From Gnetum montanum (Eukaryota; Streptophyta; Gnetopsida; Gnetales; Gnetaceae): 64,000 nt of DNA. The stretch lies in assembly GCA_015680685.1 (NCBI GenBank), contig MNCI01002192.1, positions 299,358-363,357 on the forward strand, read 5' to 3'. The first letter of the stretch is position 1; each line of letters starts with the position of its first letter. The translations under genes were made by a program, and so were the position numbers. This document shows, piece after piece, positions 1 through 10,470 of the stretch. Under the pieces are notes generated by a model. The model did no database searches, had not been told where the DNA came from, and worked only from the letters and a program-made list of their open reading frames with translations.

Positions 1-1053
1 CTAAGATAGGGGTGTTACATTTCATATATTATGTAAATCAATGCCTATGATTTCATAGTATGATAAGGCAAAGGTGGTTAATCACATCTAGCAGCTTAAG
101 TTTCTATTTCTTTATGAATTGAACATCGATAATTACCAATTTGCAATTTCTAGAAACACATACTTAAAAAATTTTAGTAATTTTTTAAGCTCAATACATT
201 TATACATTAGTTCTTCTAGAAATTATAACTTTCCCTAGTTAATTTTGTTTTCTTATATGAGTCCTACTTTGAAACGTTTTTATCTAACCCTTTCTACCTC
301 ATCTACTTTATCAAAATAATAACTAATGATCCTTTTAACTAGTTTTAAGTACATCTCTAATTTATATTTTATTTCTATTGTTATCCATTAGGTACCTTCT
401 TATTTAGTAATTACTGCATACAAGCACTTTTACACATATACCTACTGGATATAGTAAATACATGTTGGGATTCTTGTTTTTGGATGCTCCAAAATTTTTC
501 ATATAATTACATCTTGTATTTATTTATGTAATGCATGAAATTTGCTACTTATATATCATTCCATGCTTATTTTTCTTGACAATCTCCAACGAGAGATCCC
601 TAATGCTCAACCTAGCATTAATAATGCTAAGCCATACTCTTCTCAAAATGATGGGGACTTCATCATTGTTATTTCCCACATGGATTACAAGAAAACCTAC
701 TAAATAGGATTACCCACTAATGGTAGTCACTACATCATCCATCTATCCTAATGTAATAATGATTGACTAGTTTACAAGCTCTAGCCTAATTTTTCTCTTT
801 TCTCATTAGTGGCAAGTTCTAGGCTTTGTACATTTCTTAAGAAATAAGGCTCATGCTTAAATCTAAATCTAGTAGACCCTTAAACTATGATTTTCTATAA
901 TTTAGCAATAAATTAAATGATGTATTGAGTCTATTCTCTTCTTTGAAAGAGCTTCTACTTTGAACTAGTTAGTTATAACATGCGTAAGCATGCTTGTTTT
1001 TACATTAGACTCTTAGACTATGGTCATTATTGGTTTTGATGTGGCATTTGGAG
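1..1053. other. Decayed repeat flank, no gene seen
   Basis: AT-rich sequence dense in stops on both strands. It is the left half of whatever element A was inserted into and should continue at 9656, because the two flanks share the GTAAC target duplication. A short stretch near 650-760 loosely resembles 9720-9810, perhaps an old internal duplication of the host repeat. No domain, RNA gene or clear LTR end was recognised. Confidence 0.5.
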
Positions 1054-1058
1054 GTAAC
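1054..1058. repeat. Target-site duplication GTAAC, left of element A
   Basis: GTAAC directly precedes the TGATGA terminus of the left LTR and recurs directly after the right LTR at 9651-9655. Five bases is the usual duplication for Ty3/gypsy integration. Confidence 0.9.
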
Positions 1059-1970
1059 TGATGAGTGGCAAGGTACCCCTACACTCAACCATTCGAAATG
1101 AGCGTAGCATGCATGATCCAGTCGAACTCTGCAGACGGACTAGTTGTGGCACCTAGACAGTTATCCTTAGGTTGCAATTCACTGTCTTCCCACCTGGACT
1201 AGTATTGTATTTTTCACATATGTCCAGAGTGAGGTGTATGATGTGTTCCTAATTCTAACACTATTCCAAAGGCAGTGGAAAATAATATTAACTAAGCTAA
1301 GCTAGGAGGAAAAAGGGTAAAAAAAATCTAATCTAGCCTAAGTGCGATGAGCAACCGATTCCTTGATCAACCGTACACATCTTGGACCTCGTGCATGACT
1401 ACCACTGGGATTACCAAGCGCAAATCCTAGGTATGCCATTGGGCTACCAAGTAGTCACACTTAAATGCTTGTAATCAAGTTGTACTCATTTCACATTGCG
1501 ATGAGTAGTTGATTCCTTGACTAACCGTACACATCCTTAGATGCTCGTAATCAAGTTGTACTCATACCACATTCTAGGAGTTTAAGGGTGAGAGAGAAAG
1601 TAGTAAATAGAAATTAAATAAATAAATAAATAAATAACAAAGTGACTACTGCAATGATGAAGTAATCTTGATCTTTATTGCCAGTCATGTGCGTGTCCAA
1701 GTACGTCACACCCGAAATAAGACACTGTACAATTACATTCACCACACTATGAGCAGACATGGCAAAAATAATCTATCTCTAGAGTGGTCAAACTACCAAA
1801 GCTTCGCTACTTCTATTCTATCTCTGCTAAACAAGGGAGATATGCATCTTATTTATAGATATGGTAGCAGACTACGATATTGCATACGTGATATCTCAGG
1901 GGATGCAATATTGTGGTGGATGCAATATCATGTACGTGATATTGCGGCCTATGCAAATCATGTATCATCA
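1059..1970 (-). repeat. 3' LTR of element A (912 bp)
   Basis: Runs from TGATGAGTGG to ATCATCA on the plus strand, an inverted terminal TGATGA/TCATCA pair. It is clearly homologous to 8788-9650. It keeps the U3 GATATC-type words (about 1870-1965) and the TATA box, which the 5' LTR has lost. Confidence 0.9.
1847..1860 (-). promoter_or_regulatory. LTR TATA box (element A, 3' LTR)
   Basis: On the minus strand this reads ATCTATAAATAAGAT, matching the TATA boxes at equivalent LTR positions in E, G and I. Palindromic ATATC/GATAT words lie just upstream in U3. Confidence 0.7.
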
Positions 1971-1979
1971 TACCCCCAC
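1971..1979 (-). promoter_or_regulatory. Polypurine tract of element A
   Basis: On the minus strand GTGGGGGTA directly abuts the start of the 3' LTR. Equivalent G-rich tracts precede the 3' LTRs of C (GGGGTA) and E (AGGGGTA), the usual place for plus-strand primer formation. Confidence 0.75.
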
Positions 1980-2139
1980 GACTAAATAAAAACTCATCCT
2001 CGAGTTACGAGGAGAACAAGCTTTATTGATTACATAGTGGATAGGTATGGGATTATTAACTAGTAAAAATAAAATAAAATGATGCCACAGTGTGGAAAGA
2101 CACAACACAGAAAAAATGCTACACTACAAAAAATGGAAC

Positions 2140-4925
2140 TCATGTAGTTCCTAGTGGTGGTGGCTCCTCCATGGGTGCTTTCCCCTTGTCACATGCTCCA
2201 AGATTTGAAGGTTGATGACACCAAAGAATGGCCTAGAGCTTCTCCTCTTTGGTCCGAGGATCTTGTGTCGTCCATGCTAATGTTCCAATGTTTGAAGGAG
2301 TCAGCACCTCCCATGGACAGGGTAGTTGCGGGAACATCTGATTAGCTTTGAGATACCATGCCGTGAATACTCGTCATTCCTCTTCATAGGTTCTAGCTTT
2401 TTCTTTGTATTTGTGAAGCTCTGTTAGCCATCGAGCCAATTCGGTTGCAACATCTTTCTGTCCCTGGTAGCTTTCTTTTACCACCGCAAGTTCAGAATTT
2501 GCGACATCCAGTTTCTCAGCCAGCTTCTTACACTCTGCAAATTCTGCTTCATATTTGATGTGGGTGGAAGCTACTTGCTGCTCGAGCTCTGACCTTGGTC
2601 ATCCTGCTATTAACATGGCTAGGTTGGCATATCTAAGGTTTGCCAACTCCATGTATTTGGTCAAGTCTTGGATCTGCAGGTCTCGGTTCTTAACTTCCGC
2701 TTGGTGGGCGAAGGCATAAGTGTCCAATATGGCCCTCCAATCTGTGTGCTGAGCACTAATATTGTTGATTTGAGCCTTGGCCATATGGATCTCCTTCTCC
2801 AGGATTTTTTTGTACATCCCTACCTAATCACAAAAATGCTCCTTTAGCTTCTTGTGTCATTTAGATTCATTCTACCATGCACTTATCTCGATGGCTGATT
2901 TTTGGCAAATAGCACGTACCTCCTCCATTGAGAGGGTTCGATTTTCTCTGGCTAAACGGCTTACATCTTGGTTGACCTGAATGAACTATTCTCGTAACTG
3001 ATGAAAGTGTTCATCGAGAACATTCTTTTGTTTCTCCACAGAAGTCAACCAAAGGTTATCTGCAACCAACTGCTTATTCTCTTCTTCTAAGGTCTTAAGT
3101 GCCTTAAGATGCGCATGAGTTTGCGCTTGTGCTACGGAGGCATCCCAAGTGGACATCTCCTTTTCTTCTGCCACTTTCTTATTTTTTGTGATTAGCTTTG
3201 TTAATTACTCGGTTCTGAAATTTTCCAGTTGGTCTGCGAGAACAAATTGTAGAGGATCCCACTAAGCTACTTGTAAGGCTACGAGCTGCTCTTGTAGTTT
3301 TTGTACTTCAGCTTCAGCATGCTCGGCCCTTACTTTGGATATGACCAACTTCCCCTTTGGAAATGAGGTCTAATTGAATTGTCGTTACATCCTGGGGAAT
3401 GTCAAATAAGGATGTCAGAACTTGTCCTGTTTGTAGCAATCGATCTAGCGCATCCTCATGTTCCGCAGGAGTCATTGAGGTTCCAGCAAGAGTTTGAGCA
3501 TCCCATGCTCCTAAAAGATCTACCAGTGGCACAATAGGTACATTAAAGGATTCTTTGATATGGTCAACGACCACTTCAATAGCTCCCACGACATCCTGGT
3601 GTTGCATGACCACCACAGTGGCCCCTTTACCAGTCTCTAACTACACTTGAAAAGATGCCACGTTTTCTGAGATCTATTGTGACCATTTGATTTCCCCTCC
3701 TCCTATTTGAATTGATAATTCACCCCTTGTGTGATCTAATGAAATAGTAGGCTGGTCGACATCATTGATGACATGGAAGAGGTTTACGTCATCACGGCTT
3801 CCCCAACTAACCGTCTCAGCGATGGCCCTAAGATGGCTCATTGACAGTCTGTAGTCTTGTGGTAGCGGCGGTTGATCCTGGCCTGTGCTGGGTCCTACTT
3901 CTTATTGTTGGCTAGGACCTGTGGCTGGAGGTTGATTGGGTCCTGCAAGTTGAGTTGCAGGTAATCCAATCATCTGTTCTTCTTCTTCATCTGGTCTTAG
4001 CTCTTCGCCAGTGCTCTTTCTTGGAGCTGGCACCTTTAATAACTCAACATAAGAAGCATTCTGGGCCTTTTGGAGGACGTCATTTTTGTATCCCCAAATA
4101 CCAGCCCGTCAGCACAGTTTTCTGATAAGGCAGGGAAAAGGCAGTGCCATCTTCCTTGACTTTTGTTCTTCAAATCGCCTTAGGATCTTCGTCAAATATA
4201 TATGGGGAAGGTTAGTGTTAACCTTTCCCATCAACAATGCACATCCCCTTGCCACGTACGTAGATATTCTTTTCAAACCTTTTGTGGGGAAGAGGTGATA
4301 GGTTCCGATTTTGAAATAAACTCTCTTCCATCGTCAATTCTCCAAAATTTTTATCTTTGCCATAATCCTTCTCTAACCAATCCTTTTGCACATCAGGGTC
4401 CGATCGAGTAGATAATCGAGCAACATGGGGGCCTGAATTCAAAAGGTTTAACACTTTTGAAATTGCCTATGTAGAAAAGTCTACTATCACGCAACAAATG
4501 TTAACCGTGGTGCCTTGCTCCTTATTGTGCCAGAACTAGTACGTTTCACCTAAGTACCAGGCACTGCATTCAGAGAGGACAGGCTATAAGGGAGATCCCT
4601 TGAGGTGATCCCTAATAGCCTCAGGAGTGAACTCTGCAAAAGATTCAAAGTTTAGCTCCACAATCATAGCAGCAAATGTGGACTTCTCATAGATAGACTG
4701 AATACACTCCGGGGGCAACGTGAGTTGTTGTCCTGGTTCAGGTGCAGTAACAGCTCCTCTTTATGCCTGCCCAAACCATCTGGTAGGAGGTTCTTCTTGA
4801 TGGATGCTAAATGATTGCACCTCCTATTCTACATGTTGTTTGACAAGGACTTGTCTTCCCCCTCTCCGAGGTTGTTTCACTCCACCTTGAACAGGACCCT
4901 CTTACTGTGCATGTTTCAGGGCCAT
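2140..4925 (-). pseudogene. Extra 3' ORF of element A, coiled-coil protein of unknown function (decayed)
   Basis: A reading frame of about 930 codons can be followed from an ATG at 4925 to a TGA at 2140, with scattered stops, mostly TAG, and a few frame changes. The N-terminus is basic and Gln-rich (MALKHAQ start). A middle part near 4650-4400 has 'VDFST.AISKVLNLL', loosely like the putative plant transposon-protein/Athila ORF domain; this is a guess. A further conserved part lies at 3650-3320. From about 3200 to 2400 come charged, heptad-rich helices typical of a long coiled coil. The C-terminus has 'PCPWEV...NIG..AWT' near 2330-2220. The same protein occurs in C (24515 on) and F/H (53600 on), and broken in D. 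It occupies the position of the env-like gene of Athila, but no signal peptide or membrane segment is visible. Confidence 0.75.
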
Positions 4926-4936
4926 CTGCAATCACA
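4926..4936 (-). promoter_or_regulatory. Putative splice acceptor before the extra ORF of A
   Basis: The minus strand reads ATGTGATTGCAG immediately before the ATG. The same spot in D reads TGTGATTATAG, in G GTATGTGCAG and in F/H ATCATCGTAG. Conservation of a terminal AG directly at the start codon suggests a 3' splice site; only RNA data would prove it. Confidence 0.5.
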
Positions 4937-5391
4937 TAGGCCAAATGTTAGTAAGGCTATTTTCAAAGGCAAGTTATACCTTACTACATGCCTTTAATTA
5001 AAGATCTTATGTTATCATGTGATCATGCCCGAAAATTATAATAATGGATCCTATGACTTAGGTGGGTTTCATTTTAATCTCCTAGTGTACCTAAGGTCAT
5101 ATGATTTTTGGCACAATTTTTCTAAGTGTTAGTGTTAATTACCCTAATTGATGTCCTTTGGGTGATGATAAATTTCAAAAAAGTTAGGCACTTTCAACAA
5201 GTGTCTCTCCTCCACAACTAAACTGAACACTCTAGGTTCAAGCAGGTTCAAACGGAATTAAAATTGGAGCACCAGTGAGCGAGGTATGAGTGAAAAAGCA
5301 AGGGTCACGTAATCGCAAGTCATAGAGAAAAATTTCAAAAAAAACCACCGCGTAAATGGAAAAATGATGCTAAGTGTTGCGGTGGGGGTGT
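4937..5391 (-). other. Leader between internal promoter and extra ORF of A
   Basis: Non-coding in all frames. It corresponds to 24081-24514 in C and to 35803-36022 plus 53351-53599 in F/H. A weak GT-containing site near 5274 lies where C has a strong donor (AAG|GTAAGA). Confidence 0.45.
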
Positions 5392-5485
5392 CCTATTTAT
5401 AGGGAAATAGGACATGATATCACGTACAGTACATCACGTATGCGATATCACGTGGGACGTGATATCGTGTATGTGATATCTCGTC
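5392..5485 (-). promoter_or_regulatory. Internal promoter-like block of element A (GATATC palindromes plus TATA)
   Basis: On the minus strand an array of GATATC-centred palindromes (5413-5485) is followed by CCCTATAAATAGG (5392-5404). The 20-mer at 5461-5480, minus strand GATATCACATACACGATATC, matches 18 of 20 bases of the LTR U3 word at 9604-9623. The block lies about 470 bp ahead of the extra ORF start and has the order of the LTR promoter, so it is probably a second promoter for the extra ORF. Confidence 0.6.
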
Positions 5486-6655
5486 CCCAGTGATGTGAGA
5501 CACATGAAAAATACTGAATTTTTAATTATTTTCTTGAAATTAATAGTGTAAATTGAGGACATGGGAAAGTATTAAGATATCCTAGGGTAATTTCATTGAT
5601 TTGAGAGGCATTCTTAATGATAATGATGTGAACTGTAGCAATAAAAATTTGGCNNNNNNNNNNNNNNNNNNNNNNNNNNNNNNNNNNNNNNNNNNNNNNN
5701 NNNNNNNNNNNNNNNNNNNNNNNNNNNNNNNNNNNNNNNNNNNNNNNNNNNNNNNNNNNNNNNNNNNNNNNNNNNNNNNNNNNNNNNNNNNNNNNNNNNN
5801 NNNNNNNNNNNNNNNNNNNNNNNNNNNNNNNNNNNNNNNNNNNNNNNNNNNNNNNNNNNNNNNNNNNNNNNNNNNNNNNNNNNNNNNNNNNNNNNNNNNN
5901 NNNNNNNNNNNNNNNNNNNNNNNNNNNNNNNNNNNNNNNNNNNNNNNNNNNNNNNNNNNNNNNNNNNNNNNNNNNNNNNNNNNNNNNNNNNNNNNNNNNN
6001 NNNNNNNNNNNNNNNNNNNNNNNNNNNNNNNNNNNNNNNNNNNNNNNNNNNNNNNNNNNNNNNNNNNNNNNNNNNNNNNNNNNNNNNNNNNNNNNNNNNN
6101 NNNNNNNNNNNNNNNNNNNNNNNNNNNNNNNNNNNNNNNNNNNNNNNNNNNNNNNNNNNNNNNNNNNNNNNNNNNNNNNNNNNNNNNNNNNNNNNNNNNN
6201 NNNNNNNNNNNNNNNNNNNNNNNNNNNNNNNNNNNNNNNNNNNNNNNNNNNNNNNNNNNNNNNNNNNNNNNNNNNNNNNNNNNNNNNNNNNNNNNNNNNN
6301 NNTCATTCCCTCTTGGTCCACCCTTCTTCATTCTAGGTACAATGAACAAAAAATTAATTTTAAGTTTAGAAATTTCAAGAATATCACTGTACCCTCAAAT
6401 AGAACCTCTTATTTGTAGAGTGGATGAGTGGGTGTAATGGGCTCACTATTCTAAATAATTGACTACTTATGACTTAATAACATAAAACACACCTCAACCA
6501 ATGATCCACATGAGTGTTTTATTTGTAGATGAGATTACTTACAAAAATGTAAAAAGAAAAAAACATAAAAAGGTAAAAAGATAAAACAAAAAGTTAAAAA
6601 ATGAAAAAAAAACTAGAAAATAAAAAGGTGTAAAATCAAAGAAATGAAAAATATT
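5486..6655 (-). other. Conserved non-coding block of the family in element A (contains the gap)
   Basis: The readable part at 6303-6650 aligns with 38660-38920 of D and, in sense orientation, with 22860-22980 of C, including a 'GAGTCCA..TCATCCACCCATCC' type segment. No ORF is conserved. About half of the block is lost in the run of Ns. Confidence 0.6.
5654..6302. other. Assembly gap (649 Ns)
   Basis: A run of undetermined bases. Apparent long reading frames across it are meaningless. Confidence 1.
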
Positions 6656-6659
6656 TATT

Positions 6660-8655
6660 AATCCTGCTTGTTATTGAAATGGGGGGTATCCCTCATAACC
6701 AATTAGCTGAGTATGACAAGGATTAATAAATGAAAGATAAGGATCCTTGCATGTTGGAAGTATTGGAACTAGTCTATACTTATCTCCTTGAGGTTCACAC
6801 ATTTGATTATAATAAGCATGGTGGGGCACTTCATACGATGTAGTTCTCGGATAACGAGTTGATCCACTATGATATTTAGGACCATTAGAGGTATGGAAGG
6901 ATTAGGATGATGCCTCCCATGGTTGTGTTCATTGGGCCTTATGGTTGTTGGAGTGTTAGTTGGTGGCCCTGATGAAGTTACATGAGCCATTGGGGTCAAA
7001 GGTAAGGGTGCACCACATTGTTGGACTTGTGCTGGGTTGGAAGGTGTAGTGGCCTCGAAATTGTGTTGTCCCTTCCTATGGCTATGTTTAAAGAAAGGAT
7101 GCCTTTGATGTTGAGGAGGCTTTTCACTACTGTTAGTAGCAGTAATACAAGTGTTGTTCGTGGGTTGTTGCTATGGCACAAACACCTTAGGAATAATTGG
7201 TGGCATTGTGGAAGGAGGGAAAGGATGATAATGTTGAAAGTTAGGAGGAATATAAGGTGCATAAGGTGGTGGTTGTGTTGGAGGTATGGGCTGATAGTAT
7301 TGTGGAGAATGGTGATGTGGTGAGATAGAGTATGTTGGCTCAGTTGAAGAAACAGGAGGTTGAACTTGGTAAGCATTTGGATTCGGATAATAGGAAGGGT
7401 GCCTCCAGTCTATGGGTGGATTCCCCCACAACTGGGATTGTTGCCACTATGATCAAACATAGTATTTCTATACAAAATTTGGATGTAATGTGTTTCCCCA
7501 ATGCTCATGTAAATGTGACAAGATTGGGCATTGACCCTTGGGGTGATCGTACAGGCATAGGTTGCATTCATACGTAGAATTGGCAGTTGAGCACTTATTC
7601 CCTTTATTCTTTTTTTCCGAATGTCTACTATTTTTTCTTGCTTCTTGGGTTGTCAAAACTCTATCTTCAATGGTGTTGATGTATTCTCCACACTTTTGAT
7701 ACATCCATGCCAACATCTTATTGATCTTTGCCTCAGCTTCTTCTAACGGTTTTTGTATTGGAAAAGATGATGTTTCCACCTTGAGATTTGTTGATTTCTC
7801 CTTTTGATGACCATGGACCTTTGTTAAGTTGAAATTTTGATCTCGTTGATGTTTTCCAACACTCTCCCATCTAGCTATTTCTCCTTCTTCTTTTGCTACC
7901 CGCTTAATAAGCTCTTGGATCTGATGGGTTCGTAGTTTGTATAGCTGACCTTGGGCATACGTTCCTAAGGTCTCTCTTGTTTCATTACGTAGCCCATCAA
8001 TGGTATGGTATATTAGCCTTTCCTTGGAAAACCCATGGCCTGGACAGTTGTTTAACAGTGCATAATATCTTTCTAAGGCCATGTCCAAGGGTTCATGTTT
8101 TGTTTGTCTCCACTCTTGGATTTGTTTCCTCAAGGCTGACACTCTTGCATAGGTTTGATATTTTTCTTTAAAGACCTCTACCATTGTTGACCAGTGTTGT
8201 ATTAAATTTGGTTTTAATGATCTATACCATACTTTTGCTTGGTCAACATGTGTCATAGGAAAGAGCTTAAGTTTTTGCCAACTGTTATCAATGTTATTCC
8301 ATGTGCAAGCATTGTGGAAGGCTAGTAAATGTTGTTGCAGATCTAAGTCATAGCCTTCTAAAAATTTTGGAAAGTTGTTTAAATCAAGCCTAGGTAGATG
8401 GCTCTCTTTACGATGCCTACATGAAATTTTAACAGCCTCTTGTATTTGTGTTAGGCTTGTAGTGGCCAGTGGGGGTTCATCGTCATCAGGTAAGTTAGGC
8501 TTTCATGTGTTACGATGACATTGTTTTCATTCATGTTTATAAGAAACTCCCACTTTAGGTTGTATACTCCAATCTTCATCATCATATAGTTCATTGGTTC
8601 TCCAATGAACTTCCTCACTAAGTGTGGCGTTATCATGCTCTTGTAGGAGAGGCAT
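6660..8655 (-). pseudogene. gag: gag of element A, nearly open
   Basis: Reading starts at an ATG at 8655 (MPLLQEHDNAT). Two stops follow before a long open part (8256-7468) holding the Ty3/gypsy retrotransposon-gag domain: 'AKVWYRSLKP', 'QTYARVSALR', 'HEPLDMALERYY', 'ETLGTYAQGQL'. A Cys/His knuckle CNLCLYDHPKGQC follows near 7530, with spacing CX2CX3HX4C, one residue short of the usual CCHC. After a frame change comes a Pro/Tyr-rich tail (7431-7171) that continues to about 6769. It matches D gag closely over its full length. The protein would form virus-like particles and bind RNA. No protease follows, so processing would depend on an autonomous relative. Confidence 0.85.
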
Positions 8656-8768
8656 TGTTGTGTGTGAATTGATGTGATTTTTTATAATTACTTCTTTCTA
8701 AGAGATATATCGTTAAGTTCTTTACAACGACCTTGTATGATATAACTAATCTAGATAACTAGCAACTG

Positions 8769-8786
8769 TCCCTGGCAACGGTGCCA
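8769..8786 (-). promoter_or_regulatory. Primer-binding site of element A (tRNA-Asp type)
   Basis: The plus strand TCCCTGGCAACGGTGCCA matches 16 of 18 bases of the 3' end of plant tRNA-Asp (TCCCCGGCAACGGCGCCA). It lies one base inside the 5' LTR. tRNA-Asp priming is known for the Athila lineage. Confidence 0.88.
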
Positions 8787-8787
8787 A

Positions 8788-9650
8788 TGATGAGTGGCAA
8801 GGTACCCCTACACTCAACCATTCGAAACAAGCATAGCACACACAATCCGGTCGAACATTGTAGATGGACTAGTTGTGGCACCTAGACAATTATCTTTAGG
8901 TTGTAATTCACTATCTTCCCACCTGGACTAGTATTGTATTTTTCATGTATGGTTTAGTCTAGACTAAGGTGTATGATGTGTTCCTAATTCTAACGCTACT
9001 CCTAAAGGTAGTGGAAAATAATATTAACTAAGCTAAGCTAGGAGGAAAATGGGTAAGAAAATCTAATCTAGCCTAAGTGCGACGAGCAACCGATTCCTTG
9101 ATCAACAGTACACATCTTGGACCTCATGCATGACTACCACTGGGATTACCAAGCGCAGATCCTAGGTACGCCACTGGGCTACAAAGTAGTCGCACTTAAA
9201 TGCTTGTAATCAGGTCGTACTCATTTTGTGTTGTGATGAGTAGCTGATTCCTTGACTAATCGTACACATCCTTAGATGCTCATAATCAAGTCCTACTCAT
9301 ACCACATTCTAGGAGTTTAAGGGTGAGAGAGAAAGCAGTAAATAATAATTAAATAAATAAATAAATAAATAACAAAGTGACTGCTACAATGATGAAGTAA
9401 TCTCCATATTTATTGCCGGTCATGTGTGTGTCCAAGTACATCACACTCAAATAAGACACCGTACAATTACATTCACCACACTGTGGGCAAACATGGGAAA
9501 AATAATCTATCTCTAGAGTGGTCAAACTACTAGAGCTTTGCTACTTCTATTTTATCTTTGCTAAACAAGGGAGAGGCGGGGAATGCAATATCGCGGTGGA
9601 CACGATATCGCGTATGCGATATCGTAGGCTATGCGAATCGCGTCTCATCA
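8788..9650 (-). repeat. 5' LTR of element A, TATA region deleted (863 bp)
   Basis: Homologous to 1059-1970 throughout but missing about 55 bases that correspond to 1841-1897, the segment carrying the TATA box. The U3 palindrome (9604-9623) is kept. Confidence 0.9.
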
Positions 9651-9655
9651 GTAAC
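9651..9655. repeat. Target-site duplication GTAAC, right of element A
   Basis: Exact copy of 1054-1058 directly after the LTR terminus TCATCA. Confidence 0.9.
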
Positions 9656-10017
9656 GATGTGAGGATTTAAGCTGCAACCTATAGTTCCTACACTAGTTTA
9701 GGTGGATTGATAGGTCTACTAACTTCATCAACAATTATAGCAACTATCCTAAAAAAAGGATTACTCAATAGGATTGCACTCTAAACTACTAATACTATCA
9801 TCCACCTAAGTGTATATAGCTTTTATGCCATAGCTTGGCTTTCTCTTCTAGTCTTGGAGTTGCTATGTATTTTATTTCTAAGCTTCTTTCAATTTTTAGA
9901 GCTTCTTCTCTATTTTTAACTTTAAAAATGTTAGTAATGGTGTGCAAGAACACCTCTTCCGATCACCTTATCCTACCCTACATACTATGTTTCTTTTTGT
10001 GTTGATTTTTTTGGGGA
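9656..10017. other. Right half of the repeat hosting element A
   Basis: Non-coding AT-rich sequence that continues the left flank. It ends in a T-rich stretch followed by GGGGA at 10005-10017, which could be a polypurine-type tract in front of a plus-strand LTR. Confidence 0.3.
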
Positions 10018-10165
10018 TGATTCTTGGATTTTTCGCATGTTTTGACATATTTTTGGCTTATTATGATGAGTTTCGGAGGTTCCATGGTCTCTGGGGACCT
10101 ATTTAGAGGCATACTAAGCCTTCTGGCATCAAAATAAGCATTTTTGTTTTTGGCACTTGCAAGAT

Positions 10166-10280
10166 AGACATCTCCCCTAAGATGCCTCACCTAAAGTGTA
10201 GATGTCTCAAGACCATAGCATATGTCTATGAAAAATAGCAGATGTCTTTCCTAAAAGTAAGGCTTTCATAGTAGATGTCA
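10166..10280 (+). promoter_or_regulatory. AGATGTCT word array upstream of a TATA box
   Basis: AGACATCT at 10166, AGATGTCT at 10200 and 10240, AGATGTCA at 10273 and a variant TATGTCTA at 10221. The words occur in both orientations, about 180 bases before the TATA box. Confidence 0.5.
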
Positions 10281-10460
10281 CAGCAAATCTAGAGATGACC
10301 CAAATGCATGAGGAAACTTCCAAAAACACCTATTCCAATTCAAGAAACAACCAAAGCAAGATGGAAATAGCTGGGGAGAAGATGAGAATACTTGGGAAAC
10401 ATCTAAAGAACTTTAAGTTGAGTTGAGGAAAGATTTCTAGGATTTTTACCTTTTGGTTTC

Positions 10461-10470
10461 TTATAAATAT
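10461..10470 (+). promoter_or_regulatory. TATA box of putative LTR
   Basis: TTATAAATAT followed by a purine-rich non-coding leader. Confidence 0.4.

Larger units (their letters stand above)
1059..9650 (-). mobile_element. Element A: non-autonomous Athila-like LTR retrotransposon
   Basis: A complete LTR-to-LTR insertion of about 8.6 kb on the minus strand, including a 649-base gap. In transcription order it holds the 5' LTR (8788-9650), a primer-binding site matching tRNA-Asp, gag (8655 to about 6660), a conserved non-coding block, an internal promoter-like block (5392-5485), a long coiled-coil ORF (4925-2140), a short polypurine tract and the 3' LTR (1059-1970). No protease, RT, RNase H or integrase motif was found on either strand, and the gap is too short to hide pol. 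It resembles pol-less, gag-bearing elements such as the TR-GAG class, but the large downstream ORF is additional. The GTAAC duplication shows it arrived as one unit. Confidence 0.88.

Noticed and set aside
5582-6437. Long apparent reading frames of more than 230 codons on both strands
   Set aside because: They consist of undetermined bases from the gap 5654-6302 and have no meaning.
7018-7323. Plus-strand frame of 101 codons
   Set aside because: It is the antisense of the Pro/His-rich gag tail of element A, which has homologues in D and E on the minus strand.
8769-8786. Possible tRNA-Asp gene
   Set aside because: Only the 3' terminal 18 bases match, next to an LTR. It is a primer-binding site; no anticodon or D-arm is present.
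650-9810. Similarity between 650-760 and 9720-9810 as a possible LTR pair around element A
   Set aside because: The match is weak and gapped, has no TG..CA ends, and GTAAC already explains the insertion. It may be an old duplication in the host repeat.
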